This document shows, piece after piece, positions 25,561 to 33,201 of a stretch of DNA of 64,000 nt (position 1 is its first letter; every line of letters begins with the position of its first letter). The notes beneath the pieces were generated by a model that searched no databases, was not told the DNA's origin, and was given only the letters and a program-made list of their open reading frames with translations. Source of the stretch: Allomuricauda ruestringensis DSM 13258 (lineage in GTDB: Bacteria; Bacteroidota; Bacteroidia; Flavobacteriales; Flavobacteriaceae); contig NC_015945.1 in assembly GCF_000224085.1 (NCBI RefSeq), positions 3,464,501-3,528,500 on the forward strand, written 5' to 3'. The translations under genes and the position numbers were made by a program.

Positions 25561-25767
25561 TTAGTTTTTTATGCTTAATGCCCCCGAAGGACATTTGGAT
25601 ACTTGATTTATTAACTCTTTACTAGTAGCATTTTCGGGTTTGACCCAAGGCTTTTCTTTTGGGTTGTATACTTTGGGCAATGTTTTTACACATATTCCAG
25701 AGTGAATGCATTTTTCGGGTTGCCATAATATGGTGACCTCTCCGTTGGTGTACTCTTTCGTTGTCAT
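25561..25767 (-). CDS. YjdI-like small Fe-S (mono-cluster) protein
   Basis: The 68-residue protein has the pattern YTNGEVTILWQPEKCIHSGIC, then LPKVYNPKEKPWVKPENA and VSKCPSGALS. The three visible cysteines plus His in CIHSGIC are typical of the YjdI divergent [4Fe-4S] family. It is probably an electron carrier or a partner of the adjacent acetyltransferase, with which it forms a conserved pair. Confidence 0.85.
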   Translation of the reverse strand: MTTKEYTNGEVTILWQPEKCIHSGICVKTLPKVYNPKEKPWVKPENATSKELINQVSKCPSGALSIKN

Positions 25768-25856
25768 AATTGTACCGGTTTAGATTTTGTTGTCACCAAT
25801 GTTTTTGGTCAAAAATTGATGCAACAAAGAATACTGATTCAGCTTAAGTAAAGATA

Positions 25857-26726
25857 CTATAGTTTGTTCAATTTTATTTCTGAACCGATACTTCCTTTTG
25901 ATATGTTATTCTCTTCTTCCAAAATATCTGTCAAATAAATTTTGTCGATATTCTCCACATAATAGTCGTGGATTCGTTTACCTTGTTGGAGAAAGCGTTT
26001 GGCGGTTTTTAAGTTCGATAGGTAACTTTCTTGATTTTGCATAAACTTGTAAGCAATAGCAATGTAAAACCTATTTTCGGCCAAGTCGTTTATGTTTTCC
26101 TGCTTTTTAAACTGCTCTATTGCTTTGGTGTATTCTTCTTGTTCTAAATACATGGTGCCCAAGTGCAAATGATCAAACAATCCTGAAGAGTAGGAGGGGT
26201 CAGCTAATCTTGAACGCATAATTTTGATTGCTTTTTCCGTTTCTCCCAAAGATCTAAAGCATAGGGCTAAAAAAGTATCTACGTGGGTATCATCATGTAC
26301 CAGCAACTGTTCGTTTTCATTTTGATTGTTAATGTAACGTTTAAGTGCCTTAAAATCTTCGATGGCTCCTTTGTAGTCCCTAAAATAGTTGAACCTGCAT
26401 CTTCCTCGATAATATAAATTGTTTAAAGTGTCGAACTGCACAGCTTTGTCGATCAGTTTTTTCCAAGTAACAAAGTCACCACTTTTTAAATAGGCGGTAG
26501 ATTTTGCCCTGTATGGATAGGCCCAAGTAGGGTCTATGGTAAGGGCACTGTCGAGCACAGACTGAAACTCTTTGCTAAACTGATAGTGTCCCGCTGTTTT
26601 TTCTGCGGCCAAACAGGCCTTGTAGCGCTCCATCTGCCCTGTATACTTAAAATAGTTGCAATTGGGTTGGGCCAACAATAGGTTGATCGGGAGGAAAACA
26701 AAAATTACAATGGACAGTTTTTTCAT
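25857..26726 (-). CDS. Exported TPR-repeat protein
   Basis: The 289-residue protein has a signal peptide (MKKLSIVIFVFLPINLLLAQ) and tetratricopeptide-like helical pairs (WAYPYRAKSTAYLKSGDF, LYYRGRCRFNYFRDYKGAIE, HLGTMYLEQEEYTKAIEQFK). TPRs mediate protein contacts; no enzymatic domain is seen. Its start overlaps the stop of the upstream lipoprotein gene by four bases (ATGA), so the two are translationally coupled. A related gene pair lies at 47233-48381. Confidence 0.75.
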   Translation of the reverse strand: MKKLSIVIFVFLPINLLLAQPNCNYFKYTGQMERYKACLAAEKTAGHYQFSKEFQSVLDSALTIDPTWAYPYRAKSTAYLKSGDFVTWKKLIDKAVQFDTLNNLYYRGRCRFNYFRDYKGAIEDFKALKRYINNQNENEQLLVHDDTHVDTFLALCFRSLGETEKAIKIMRSRLADPSYSSGLFDHLHLGTMYLEQEEYTKAIEQFKKQENINDLAENRFYIAIAYKFMQNQESYLSNLKTAKRFLQQGKRIHDYYVENIDKIYLTDILEEENNISKGSIGSEIKLNKL

Positions 26727-27235
26727 GGCATCACTTTTTCAATTTCTCCATTCTTGATTTTAAAGATCAGATACTGATAATAATCTATGGGCTCATCATC
26801 TTTGGTTTGGATTTTCCATCCTTTCAGGGCTTTGGATAGTGTTACCAGTTGTTTTGAAATTTTTTTATCAAATGGTCTTTCTTTGTAGTTTTCGTCGGAC
26901 TCCAACATTCTGAACCTTCCTGTTTCTCCCTTACAATTAACAATAAAACGCACCCTTATCCAGCCAGATTGATTGGTTTTTACTGGCTGATAATTTTTTA
27001 AGAAATAACGTTCAACCGCTATTTTTTCACCTTCAAACTGAAGACCTCGCTGCATATTGAAGTATTGATAGATGTGGTCGTCTCCATGGCAGAGCTTAAA
27101 ATTCTCCTCGTCAATATTTGGGTCATGGGAAATATCTCCTACCCAGCGAGGATAAGGTTGTTTTTTGTCTTTTTTGTTGGAGTCGCATGACAACAATACG
27201 ATTGATAACACAAGAAGTAAATGCTTAAAATCCAT
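26723..27235 (-). CDS. Lipoprotein with TonB-C-like domain, first gene of a TPR pair
   Basis: The 170-residue protein has a lipoprotein signal (SIVLLSCDSNKK). The central motif WIRVRFIVNCKGETGRFRM and later LKGWKIQTKDDEPIDYYQY resemble the TonB C-terminal-like fold (a 'vRFvVnc.G.tG' strand pair). The protein at 47884-48381 has the same motif (VRFVVNCQGETGYFRT) and the same position before a TPR gene. The function is not known. Confidence 0.65.
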   Translation of the reverse strand: MDFKHLLLVLSIVLLSCDSNKKDKKQPYPRWVGDISHDPNIDEENFKLCHGDDHIYQYFNMQRGLQFEGEKIAVERYFLKNYQPVKTNQSGWIRVRFIVNCKGETGRFRMLESDENYKERPFDKKISKQLVTLSKALKGWKIQTKDDEPIDYYQYLIFKIKNGEIEKVMP

Positions 27236-27341
27236 TTTTGTTTAAATAAAAATCGATTAAGCCAATGCCCAATTAAGGGAAGTGCTAAAGCAAGATCGTA
27301 TGCACGGTACTAATTTCGTTTATTTTTCGTTAAAATCAAAT

Positions 27342-27428
27342 TTGTTATTTCAAACCCACCAGCGGGAGTGTGAGAAATCTAATTTACATGGAGAGATTTC
27401 CCGTCGCTTCGCTGGCTCGAAATGACGT
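27342..27428. repeat. Stem-loop repeat, CAGCGGGAGTGTGAGAAATCT type
   Basis: The segment TGTTATTTCAAACCCACCAGCGGGAG ... GCTTCGCTGGCTCGAAATGACG has complementary arms (ATTTC-AA/GAAAT; GAGAAATCT/AGAGATTTC). A half copy is at 30761-30800. It lies in the 390-base gap between the lipoprotein gene and the oxidoreductase gene, which also holds family A copy 2; no gene is seen there. Confidence 0.6.
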
Positions 27429-27461
27429 AGTATGTTGAAAGAATCGTACTCTTTAAAATAA

Positions 27462-27594
27462 AGAGGCTGTCTAAAAAGTATTGAAATACGTCATTCTGAA
27501 CTTGTTTCAGAATCCCATCATATTGATAAACAAATCATTATGAGAACCTGAAACAAGTTCAGGTTGACGAAAACCGACTTTTTAGACAGCCTCT
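27462..27594. repeat. Palindromic MITE-like element, family A copy 2
   Basis: Nearly identical to 22541-22675, with the same 18-19 bp inverted ends (AGAGGCTGTCTAAAAAGT). The inner hairpin reads TCATTCTGAACTTGTTTCAGAAT. It stands 30 bases after the stop codon of the oxidoreductase gene (minus strand), so it could serve as its terminator. Confidence 0.85.
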
Positions 27595-27624
27595 AAAATT
27601 TCAATTATAATTTTTTTTGGGACA

Positions 27625-29082
27625 TTACATTTCCCATCCCTCACGGTAAGTGCGGGTAACAAATTGGTTGGCATCATCAAAATTGGTGATGTTCATATTC
27701 TCCCCGTCCCAAAGCAGCTTTTTACGACCATAGAACTCCATGTTACCTTCGGTGTTTTCCCTTTGTAACATATAACTACGGATAGCAAGATTGCCCATCA
27801 ACACAGTTTCGGTCATAGGGCCGGCATAATCAAAAGAAGAGGTAAGGTCTAAGTGTTCCTGACTGCCAAAACCTGCTTTGCAGGCATCCACCCATTTGCG
27901 TTGGTGGCCATACTCGGGTTCGGGCATTTCCTCAACCTCAGGGCCAAACTCGGTAACGCCATTGTTCATGTATAACTTGGGTGTCAAAGGCGAACTATCG
28001 TTAATGTTTGTGGAAATAACGCCATGCTCTCCGTGAATCAGTACTCCATTTTGACTTCCTGGCCCTCCAATATCACTATCGGCAGGAATAATCTCTGGAT
28101 GGGACGGACGTATGCCGCCATCGCTCCATGTCATGGTCAAAGGAGCAGCAGTTTTATCCGTAGCCTCATAATTTAAGGTTATGAACGAAGAAGGCGGGCA
28201 CCCTTCGGGATGATAATCCGGATTCCACATTTGTGAGAACACCGTGCCTACACTACATTCTGCAGCGGTAGGGTAACCCAATTTCAAGGTTCTGTAGGGA
28301 ATGTCGATTAAGTGACAGCCCACATCGCCCAGGGCTCCAGTGCCATAATCCCACCAGCCTCTCCAGTTAAAAGGGTGTAGGTTTGGCGTGTATGGGCGCA
28401 TTGGTGCAGGGCCTAACCATAAATCCCAGAATAAATCGTCTGGTTTGCTGGAGGGGTCTGCTTTCGGCATCGCATTGCCCTGTGGCCATACGGGGCGGTT
28501 GGTCCATATTTCCACTTTGGTGATTCTTCCCAAAGCTCCGGAATCCACCCACTTTTGTACCAAGCCCAATAACGGGTTGGACCCACCTTGGTTCCCCATT
28601 TGGGTCACCACTTGTTTGTCCCTTGCCATTTGGGTCAGCATTCTTGCTTCGCGTATATTGTGGGTCATGGGTTTTTGTACGTACACGTGTTTACCGCGTT
28701 GCATGGCATAGGCTGCTGCTGGGCCATGGACGTGGTCGGGTGTGCTAATGGTGACAGCATCGATATCTTTTACGGTATCGAGCATTTCACGGTAATCGTT
28801 GAACAGTTTAGCTTTGGGAAAACGCTCCACCGACCGTTTTGCCGATCCTGAAAAATCGACATCACAGAGGGCCACCACGTTTTCACGACCGTTAACGGAG
28901 GCATTGGCAATATCGCTCGACCCTTTACCGCCCGCACCTATAGCAGCAATGTTCAAGCGGTCGCTGGGCGCTAAAAAGCCGGGGCCGCCCAAAACATGGC
29001 GCGGTACAATAAACACGCCAGATGCCAGCGCGGTGTTCTTTACAAACTTTCTTCTACTTTGGGAATTGGATTTTTTTTCCAT
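27625..29082 (-). CDS. Tat-exported Gfo/Idh/MocA family oxidoreductase
   Basis: The 485-residue protein has a twin-arginine signal (SRRKFVKNTALASG), so it is exported folded with its nucleotide. The Rossmann motif is RLNIAAIGAGGKGSSD, followed by VVALCDVD, AVTISTPDHVHGPAA, GKHVYVQKPMTHNIREA (conserved EKP-like lysine) and MGNQGGSNP. The C-terminal domain includes WWDYGTGALGDVGCHLIDIP. Such Bacteroidota proteins act on sugars or sugar derivatives in the periplasm; some NAD-retaining members are hydrolases. The substrate is unknown. No sugar-utilisation neighbours are present. Confidence 0.9.
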   Translation of the reverse strand: MEKKSNSQSRRKFVKNTALASGVFIVPRHVLGGPGFLAPSDRLNIAAIGAGGKGSSDIANASVNGRENVVALCDVDFSGSAKRSVERFPKAKLFNDYREMLDTVKDIDAVTISTPDHVHGPAAAYAMQRGKHVYVQKPMTHNIREARMLTQMARDKQVVTQMGNQGGSNPLLGLVQKWVDSGALGRITKVEIWTNRPVWPQGNAMPKADPSSKPDDLFWDLWLGPAPMRPYTPNLHPFNWRGWWDYGTGALGDVGCHLIDIPYRTLKLGYPTAAECSVGTVFSQMWNPDYHPEGCPPSSFITLNYEATDKTAAPLTMTWSDGGIRPSHPEIIPADSDIGGPGSQNGVLIHGEHGVISTNINDSSPLTPKLYMNNGVTEFGPEVEEMPEPEYGHQRKWVDACKAGFGSQEHLDLTSSFDYAGPMTETVLMGNLAIRSYMLQRENTEGNMEFYGRKKLLWDGENMNITNFDDANQFVTRTYREGWEM

Positions 29083-29102
29083 TTTTTGTTTACGATGTTT
29101 TT

Positions 29103-29265
29103 AGAGCCTGTTTAGGAATTTGCCAATTGTTTTCGTATGCTCCTTTTTGCGCATTTTTTCGTTATAATTTTGAACCGTAACCACGGCTATGCTTAAAAAT
29201 TATGCCTCAAACTGCATCAAAAATGATTTATACCAATTCCAATCACAAATTCCTAAACAGGCTCT
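29103..29265. repeat. MITE-like element with GAGCCTGTTTAGGAATTTG ends
   Basis: AGAGCCTGTTTAGGAATTTG at 29103-29122 has its perfect complement at 29246-29265 (20 bp), enclosing about 120 bases without an ORF. The ends look like insertion-sequence inverted repeats. It sits upstream of the oxidoreductase gene start at 29082 and could influence its expression. Only one copy is in this window. The 360 bases from 29083 to 29443 hold no gene. Confidence 0.75.
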
Positions 29266-29443
29266 TAGTTTCTAATTGCAAAACAAGATAGGAAAAAATG
29301 AACTGAGCCCTTATTGGGATTTTGTGATATGTGTAAAATTAGGTGGAGGTGGGAGGGGGAGGTTTGTTGTCGGTTTTGGGGTATGAGTAGTTGCGAGGAT
29401 TTTCAGAAGTAAGTGAGAATAAGCAATTAATTAGGAAAGTATT

Positions 29444-30133
29444 TTATTTTCTAAAGTCAGATAAAACAAGTTCGAAATTTTCCTTTGCTAATAAAATTTT
29501 CTCTTTTGTTTCTATACTTTCTTTTAATTCAGGTTTTACGCTTTCCAGAATTGTTTCAAATTCTAGTTCTAAATATTGTTTAAATCCCATTGAAAATAAT
29601 TGCGATTGCAAAGATTGACAATGAATTTTCATTCGTTCAATATCTATTTTAAAGACCTCTTTTTCAATTTCAATCTTTTTGTTTTTGTCAGCGTATTTAA
29701 AATCGGGATGAATAGGTTCTTTAATTGGAAAACTATCTTTATGTTTTACACAATTTGCAATATAACTTACTCTTTTTGTTATGTCAAATTGATAATGTGA
29801 TTTGTAAATATCGATTTTATATTCCTTTTTACAATATTGTTCTAAAGTCAGCAAATTATTTTCTTCCCGTAATTCTGCAAACAGAAAATTAGTTGCTGCA
29901 ACTAAATCTTTAAGGTAAGATTCGTATTTGTGAAATAGACCAACATATCCAAGTCGAATAGTTTCGTACAAATTATCTTTTAAATCTTGTTTTGATAAGT
30001 TTAATAAACTCTTGTATTTTGATTTTGAAATGTGCGTCCAACTGTCTGCAATTGACCTGTTAGCAGCAGGAATATAATAATTCAAGAACAAAGCCTGAAA
30101 AGATTCCATTTCGGAAGTTGATTTTACAATCAA
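29444..30133 (-). CDS. Hypothetical AT-rich protein, probably 5'-truncated
   Basis: The frame starting at TTG 30133 gives 229 residues, but coding-like sequence continues upstream in frame to about 30223 (VDNLSVNFAKIKDFDKLQE) without any ATG, then hits a stop. The original start seems to have been lost or replaced. The protein is helical, rich in Lys, Glu and aromatic residues, with GLFHKYESYLKDLVAATNF and YIANCVKHKDSF (an N-x3-H pattern weakly like HEPN proteins, but lacking the usual Arg). I do not recognise the family. It is AT-rich compared with its neighbours and flanked by a MITE-like element and a structured RNA candidate, suggesting a transferred remnant. Confidence 0.55.
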   Translation of the reverse strand: MIVKSTSEMESFQALFLNYYIPAANRSIADSWTHISKSKYKSLLNLSKQDLKDNLYETIRLGYVGLFHKYESYLKDLVAATNFLFAELREENNLLTLEQYCKKEYKIDIYKSHYQFDITKRVSYIANCVKHKDSFPIKEPIHPDFKYADKNKKIEIEKEVFKIDIERMKIHCQSLQSQLFSMGFKQYLELEFETILESVKPELKESIETKEKILLAKENFELVLSDFRK

Positions 30134-30227
30134 ATCAAACAGTTTTTGACCTTCTTCCGACTCTTGTAATTTATCGAAGTCTTTGATTTTAGCAAAATTG
30201 ACAGAAAGGTTATCAACCGCTGTTCAG

Positions 30228-30416
30228 ACCCATTGCAATGGGTTTCTAGATAAAATGTATATTTACTCCGTCAACACATTTTAATAATCTCGCAATGCGA
30301 AATTTTCAAAAACGGTTTAAACAGAAAAAACTGGGAAGGCATACGGGTGCAAGTCCCGAGACCTATCTGAGCATTGCTTGGAATGTGTTGACGGTGACCT
30401 TCCCTCTTTGTTTAAT
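30228..30416 (+). ncRNA. Candidate structured RNA / riboswitch-like leader
   Basis: Components in order: a perfect 16-bp palindrome ACCCATTGCAATGGGT (30228-30243); arm A CCGTCAACACATT (30268-30280); a small hairpin TCGC-AAT-GCGA (30290-30300); arm B GGGAAGG (30333-30339); a T-loop-like hairpin CGGG-TGCAAGT-CCCG (30344-30358); arm A' AATGTGTTGACGG (30382-30394, 13 bp perfect with A); and arm B' CCTTCCC (30398-30404) followed by TCTTTGTTTAATTTTT. A-A' and B-B' cannot both form simply, as in attenuators. GGGAA plus GGTGCAAGTCC recalls the cobalamin riboswitch core, but its conserved 3' part is not found. The element precedes the small gene at 30434. Confidence 0.5.
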
Positions 30417-30433
30417 TTTTAATCCACTTACTT

Positions 30434-30703
30434 ATGTCAACACAAGATGGTCAAAAAAACTGCCCCCATTGCGGTAACGAGAATTCGCAAAGCGCACCCA
30501 AAATTTCCCGAATGCTTACCCCAGAACAAGTTGAACTCTTGGAGTTTGCCGATCATTTGGATGGCCCAGATTTGGTAAAATCCCTAAAACTGGTACATGA
30601 TGTTGTCCTTTATCATTCCCATGAACCTATAGACGAGGCCGAAAAAGATGCGCTCTTCAACCTAAAAGGCCTTTGGGAGTGTATTGATCGGATTGGGGAG
30701 TAA
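30434..30703 (+). CDS. Small acidic protein with N-terminal CxxC
   Basis: The 89-residue protein starts at ATG 30434 (MSTQDGQKNCPHCGNENSQ). The CPHC pair could bind zinc, though no second pair follows. The rest is acidic and helical (LTPEQVELLEFADHLDGPDL, DALFNLKGLWECIDRIGE). It shows a faint pattern similarity to the small protein at 39923-40150. No function is known. It lies 30 bases after the structured RNA candidate and may be its target. Confidence 0.65.
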   Translation: MSTQDGQKNCPHCGNENSQSAPKISRMLTPEQVELLEFADHLDGPDLVKSLKLVHDVVLYHSHEPIDEAEKDALFNLKGLWECIDRIGE

Positions 30704-30760
30704 TTTTTCAGGAGATAGGGGGTAGGAGTAAGGTATTTGGGGTTGGAATGGATTTTACCC

Positions 30761-30800
30761 TGTCATTTCGAACCGACCAGCGGGAGTGTGAGAAATCTAT
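30761..30800. repeat. Half stem-loop repeat, CAGCGGGAGTGTGAGAAATCT type
   Basis: TGTCATTTCGAACCGACCAG followed by CGGGAGTGTGAGAAATCT matches the left half of 27342-27428, apparently without the right arm. It lies between the small acidic gene and the GntR gene. Confidence 0.55.
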
Positions 30801-30828
30801 AAGGCAAGTAATTCCAACAATAAAAAAG

Positions 30829-31467
30829 TTAACCATTTTTAATGTGGATCTGTCCTCCAATATGTTCCAAAATGGACATCCAATGCATTCGTAAAATCAA
30901 GGCGGCTGTAGGAACATTATCTTCTTGGATGGCCTCGACCACGGAGCGGGTTTGAGCACTTAATTTTTTGAAGAATGAAAAGTCTTGGATAAAATCATGC
31001 TCATAAAAATGAAGCCTTAGCTTGAGGTCTTTCAAAATTTGCAATAAAATTTTATTGGTACAATGCCGTACCAATTGATTGTGGAAATTGTACCGAATTG
31101 CAAGTCCTTCGGCAATACTCTCGGTATTCTCCATTTTGGTTTGTAGCGTCTTCAAAAGATCCATTTCGTCAAAATCAAAATCGGAATTCTCCAAAGCCAT
31201 AACTTCTAGCTGGGCTACGATTTCGATAAGGTTCTTGACTTCGGTTTTGGAAAGTTTTGCCACCACAAAACCGCGATTGGGTATAGCTTGCAATACCTGA
31301 GCCTGCTCTAATTGACTCAAGGCTTCACGAATAGGGGTAACGCTGACCCCGGTATCTCTGGAAAGGGCGGCCAAATTAATGGTTTTGCCCACTTTTAACG
31401 CTCCGTTCTGAATTTGAAGCAATAAATGCGCCTTTATTTTATCCCTCAAAATAGATTGTTTGGCCAT
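30829..31467 (-). CDS. GntR-family regulator with FCD domain
   Basis: The 212-residue protein has an N-terminal winged helix (NLAALSRDTGVSVTPIREAL, then NRGFVVAKLS) and an all-helical FCD ligand domain (ALENSDFDFDEMDLLK, RYNFHNQLVRHCTNK) in which the metal-binding histidine pattern is partly kept. Such proteins respond to carboxylic acids or sugar acids. The target genes are not evident from the neighbours. It is 51 bases downstream of the lipocalin-like gene on the same strand. Confidence 0.88.
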   Translation of the reverse strand: MAKQSILRDKIKAHLLLQIQNGALKVGKTINLAALSRDTGVSVTPIREALSQLEQAQVLQAIPNRGFVVAKLSKTEVKNLIEIVAQLEVMALENSDFDFDEMDLLKTLQTKMENTESIAEGLAIRYNFHNQLVRHCTNKILLQILKDLKLRLHFYEHDFIQDFSFFKKLSAQTRSVVEAIQEDNVPTAALILRMHWMSILEHIGGQIHIKNG

Positions 31468-31518
31468 GGCTTCAAGTCAAGTATGACGGTATTTTAATTA
31501 TCCACGCTGCAATAAAAA

Positions 31519-31995
31519 TTACTGCCGTTTTTCATAAACATAGGTCTCTACACCCGGTAGTTCCTCATCTTCGCTTTTTATGATTTTATTGCCATCCAAT
31601 TGTAGGACGCCCAAAGTAACGCTACCTTGAAAAGCTATTTCTGTACCATCGCTGGCCCAGGCTCCGGTTGATGAATTGGTGCCAAAACAATCCACGTAGT
31701 ATTGATCGTTGGTAATTGCCGTTATATTAAAGCTGGATTGTTCGTATTGGTAGGTGGTGTCGTCTTTAAGTACCAGGGTTCCCGAAATACAAGTTTCCTC
31801 ATCCAAGAGATTGGAGGAGAGTTTTCCATCACCATCAAGGTCCACGGCAGCACTTAATTTTACTTCTACCAAATCCCAAGTACCTACAAGGGCTGCGCTG
31901 GAAAATCCATTATCGTCGTTACCATCATCTTCACTGCAAGAAAAGATGGGGAGCAGGGTTAAAAGCAATATCGAAAGTGATTTGATTTTTTTCAT
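31519..31995 (-). CDS. Lipocalin-like lipoprotein
   Basis: The 158-residue protein has a lipoprotein signal (LTLLPIFSCSEDDGNDDNG) and the lipocalin-like start ALVGTWDLVEVKLS, then DDTTYQYEQSSFN and a final beta strand ETYVYEKRQ. This domain type is abundant in Bacteroidota lipoproteins; the bound ligand and role are unknown. The acidic region after the Cys may act as an outer-membrane export signal (inference). Confidence 0.75.
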   Translation of the reverse strand: MKKIKSLSILLLTLLPIFSCSEDDGNDDNGFSSAALVGTWDLVEVKLSAAVDLDGDGKLSSNLLDEETCISGTLVLKDDTTYQYEQSSFNITAITNDQYYVDCFGTNSSTGAWASDGTEIAFQGSVTLGVLQLDGNKIIKSEDEELPGVETYVYEKRQ

Positions 31996-32180
31996 AGAAC
32001 CTTAATTTACGCGATAATCGAGATTTGAACTCCGAGGCTTGTCTCGAGTTTGTTTACTTCTTGTTGAAAATAACATAATTTCAAGAATAATATTTCAATA
32101 CCCTTGTATTTCATCGATTTAACGACGCTATCTACACTAAATGGCAGATCGCAACGTTTTTTTGGTAAATACACAATCAA

Positions 32181-32969
32181 ATGAAGAAACTTACCTTAAG
32201 ATTTTTATCGATTACTCTTGCCAGCTTTGCGCTGATCGGTTTTCAATCCTGTAGTGATGATGCCAAGGCAGGCGAGGGGGAAGCACTTACCCAAACGGAG
32301 TTAAAGACCATTTTAAATACCGACGATATTGCTGGAGCGGCCGATACAACATTGGCAGGGCTTTTTGCTGGAAATACGGCCAAAACGTCCACAGCAAAGG
32401 ACGGGGAGTGCTACTCAGCCGTATATTCCGAAACTGGATTTGTGGCGACCTTTAACAATTGCGTGCTCAACGGAACGGACAATGTAAACGGAACCGTGAC
32501 CGTTACTTACGAAGCAGGGGAGGAAACCGCCTCGTTTACAGCTACTTATCAGGATTTCTACGTGGGCAAAATCAAAATAACCGGTACTAGAACTTTTGAA
32601 ATGTCAGCGAGCAGCGATCAAACTTCTATTATATTTTCGGTAGTAAGTAATGTGTCCGTGGAAATGGAAGATGGTTCTGTAATTTCTGAAAATGGGACCA
32701 AAACATTCGGCATCACCTTTGGTGATAGCTTGGAAAGTGCCATTTTTACCCTTTCGGGCAGTTGGACCGTTGAAGCGGATGGAAATACTTATGCCGTGGA
32801 AACTTTGGAAGACCTGCAAGGAAATGCTTCTTGCCAGTACATGACCACCGGGACCATGGTTGTTTCCAAAAATGGATTGGCCGTTACCGTGGACTTTGGT
32901 AATGGGGAATGTGATAACACTGTCACGATTATCTATCCGAACGGAGCCACAGAAGAGTTGACGCTTTAA
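32181..32969 (+). CDS. Hypothetical lipoprotein
   Basis: The 262-residue protein has a lipoprotein signal (ASFALIGFQSCSDDAKAGEG). The mature part is beta-rich with repeated short strands (NVNGTVTVTYEAGEETASFT, GKIKITGTRTFEMSA, GSWTVEADGNTYAVETL) and four Cys after the lipobox. No family is recognised. The acidic stretch after the Cys is like a surface lipoprotein export signal. A family A repeat follows its stop codon. Confidence 0.7.
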   Translation: MKKLTLRFLSITLASFALIGFQSCSDDAKAGEGEALTQTELKTILNTDDIAGAADTTLAGLFAGNTAKTSTAKDGECYSAVYSETGFVATFNNCVLNGTDNVNGTVTVTYEAGEETASFTATYQDFYVGKIKITGTRTFEMSASSDQTSIIFSVVSNVSVEMEDGSVISENGTKTFGITFGDSLESAIFTLSGSWTVEADGNTYAVETLEDLQGNASCQYMTTGTMVVSKNGLAVTVDFGNGECDNTVTIIYPNGATEELTL

Positions 32970-32990
32970 ACGTTTTTAAAATATATTTTA

Positions 32991-33146
32991 AAGAAGCTGT
33001 CTAAAAAGTATTGAAATACGTCATTCTGAACCTGCCTACCGGCCAGGTAGGTTTATTTCAGAATCCCATCATATTGATAAACAAATCATTATGAGAACTT
33101 GAAACAAGTTCAGGTTGACGAAAACCGACTTTTTAGACAGCTTCTT
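32991..33146. repeat. Palindromic MITE-like element, family A copy 3, with nested insert
   Basis: It has the ends AAGAAGCTGTCTAAAAAGT and the complement. Relative to copies 1 and 2 it carries a 21-nt GC-rich palindromic insert at 33031-33051 (starting CCTGCCTACCGG), placed within the inner TCATTCTGAA/TTCAGAAT hairpin. Both terminal repeats carry the same G-to-A change that keeps them complementary, a compensatory change. Confidence 0.85.
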
Positions 33147-33201
33147 TTATTTTAATGAGATTCCTAGTTAGATTGGTTATATTTAAGGAAACAATCTATT
33201 T

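Noticed and set aside
29103..29265. Complete insertion sequence
   Set aside because: The element is only 163 bp and contains no transposase reading frame; at most it is a non-autonomous derivative.
30344..30358. Possible tRNA T-arm (GGG-TGCAAGT-CCC)
   Set aside because: No anticodon arm, D-arm or acceptor stem can be built around it; it is better explained as a T-loop-like hairpin of a larger RNA.
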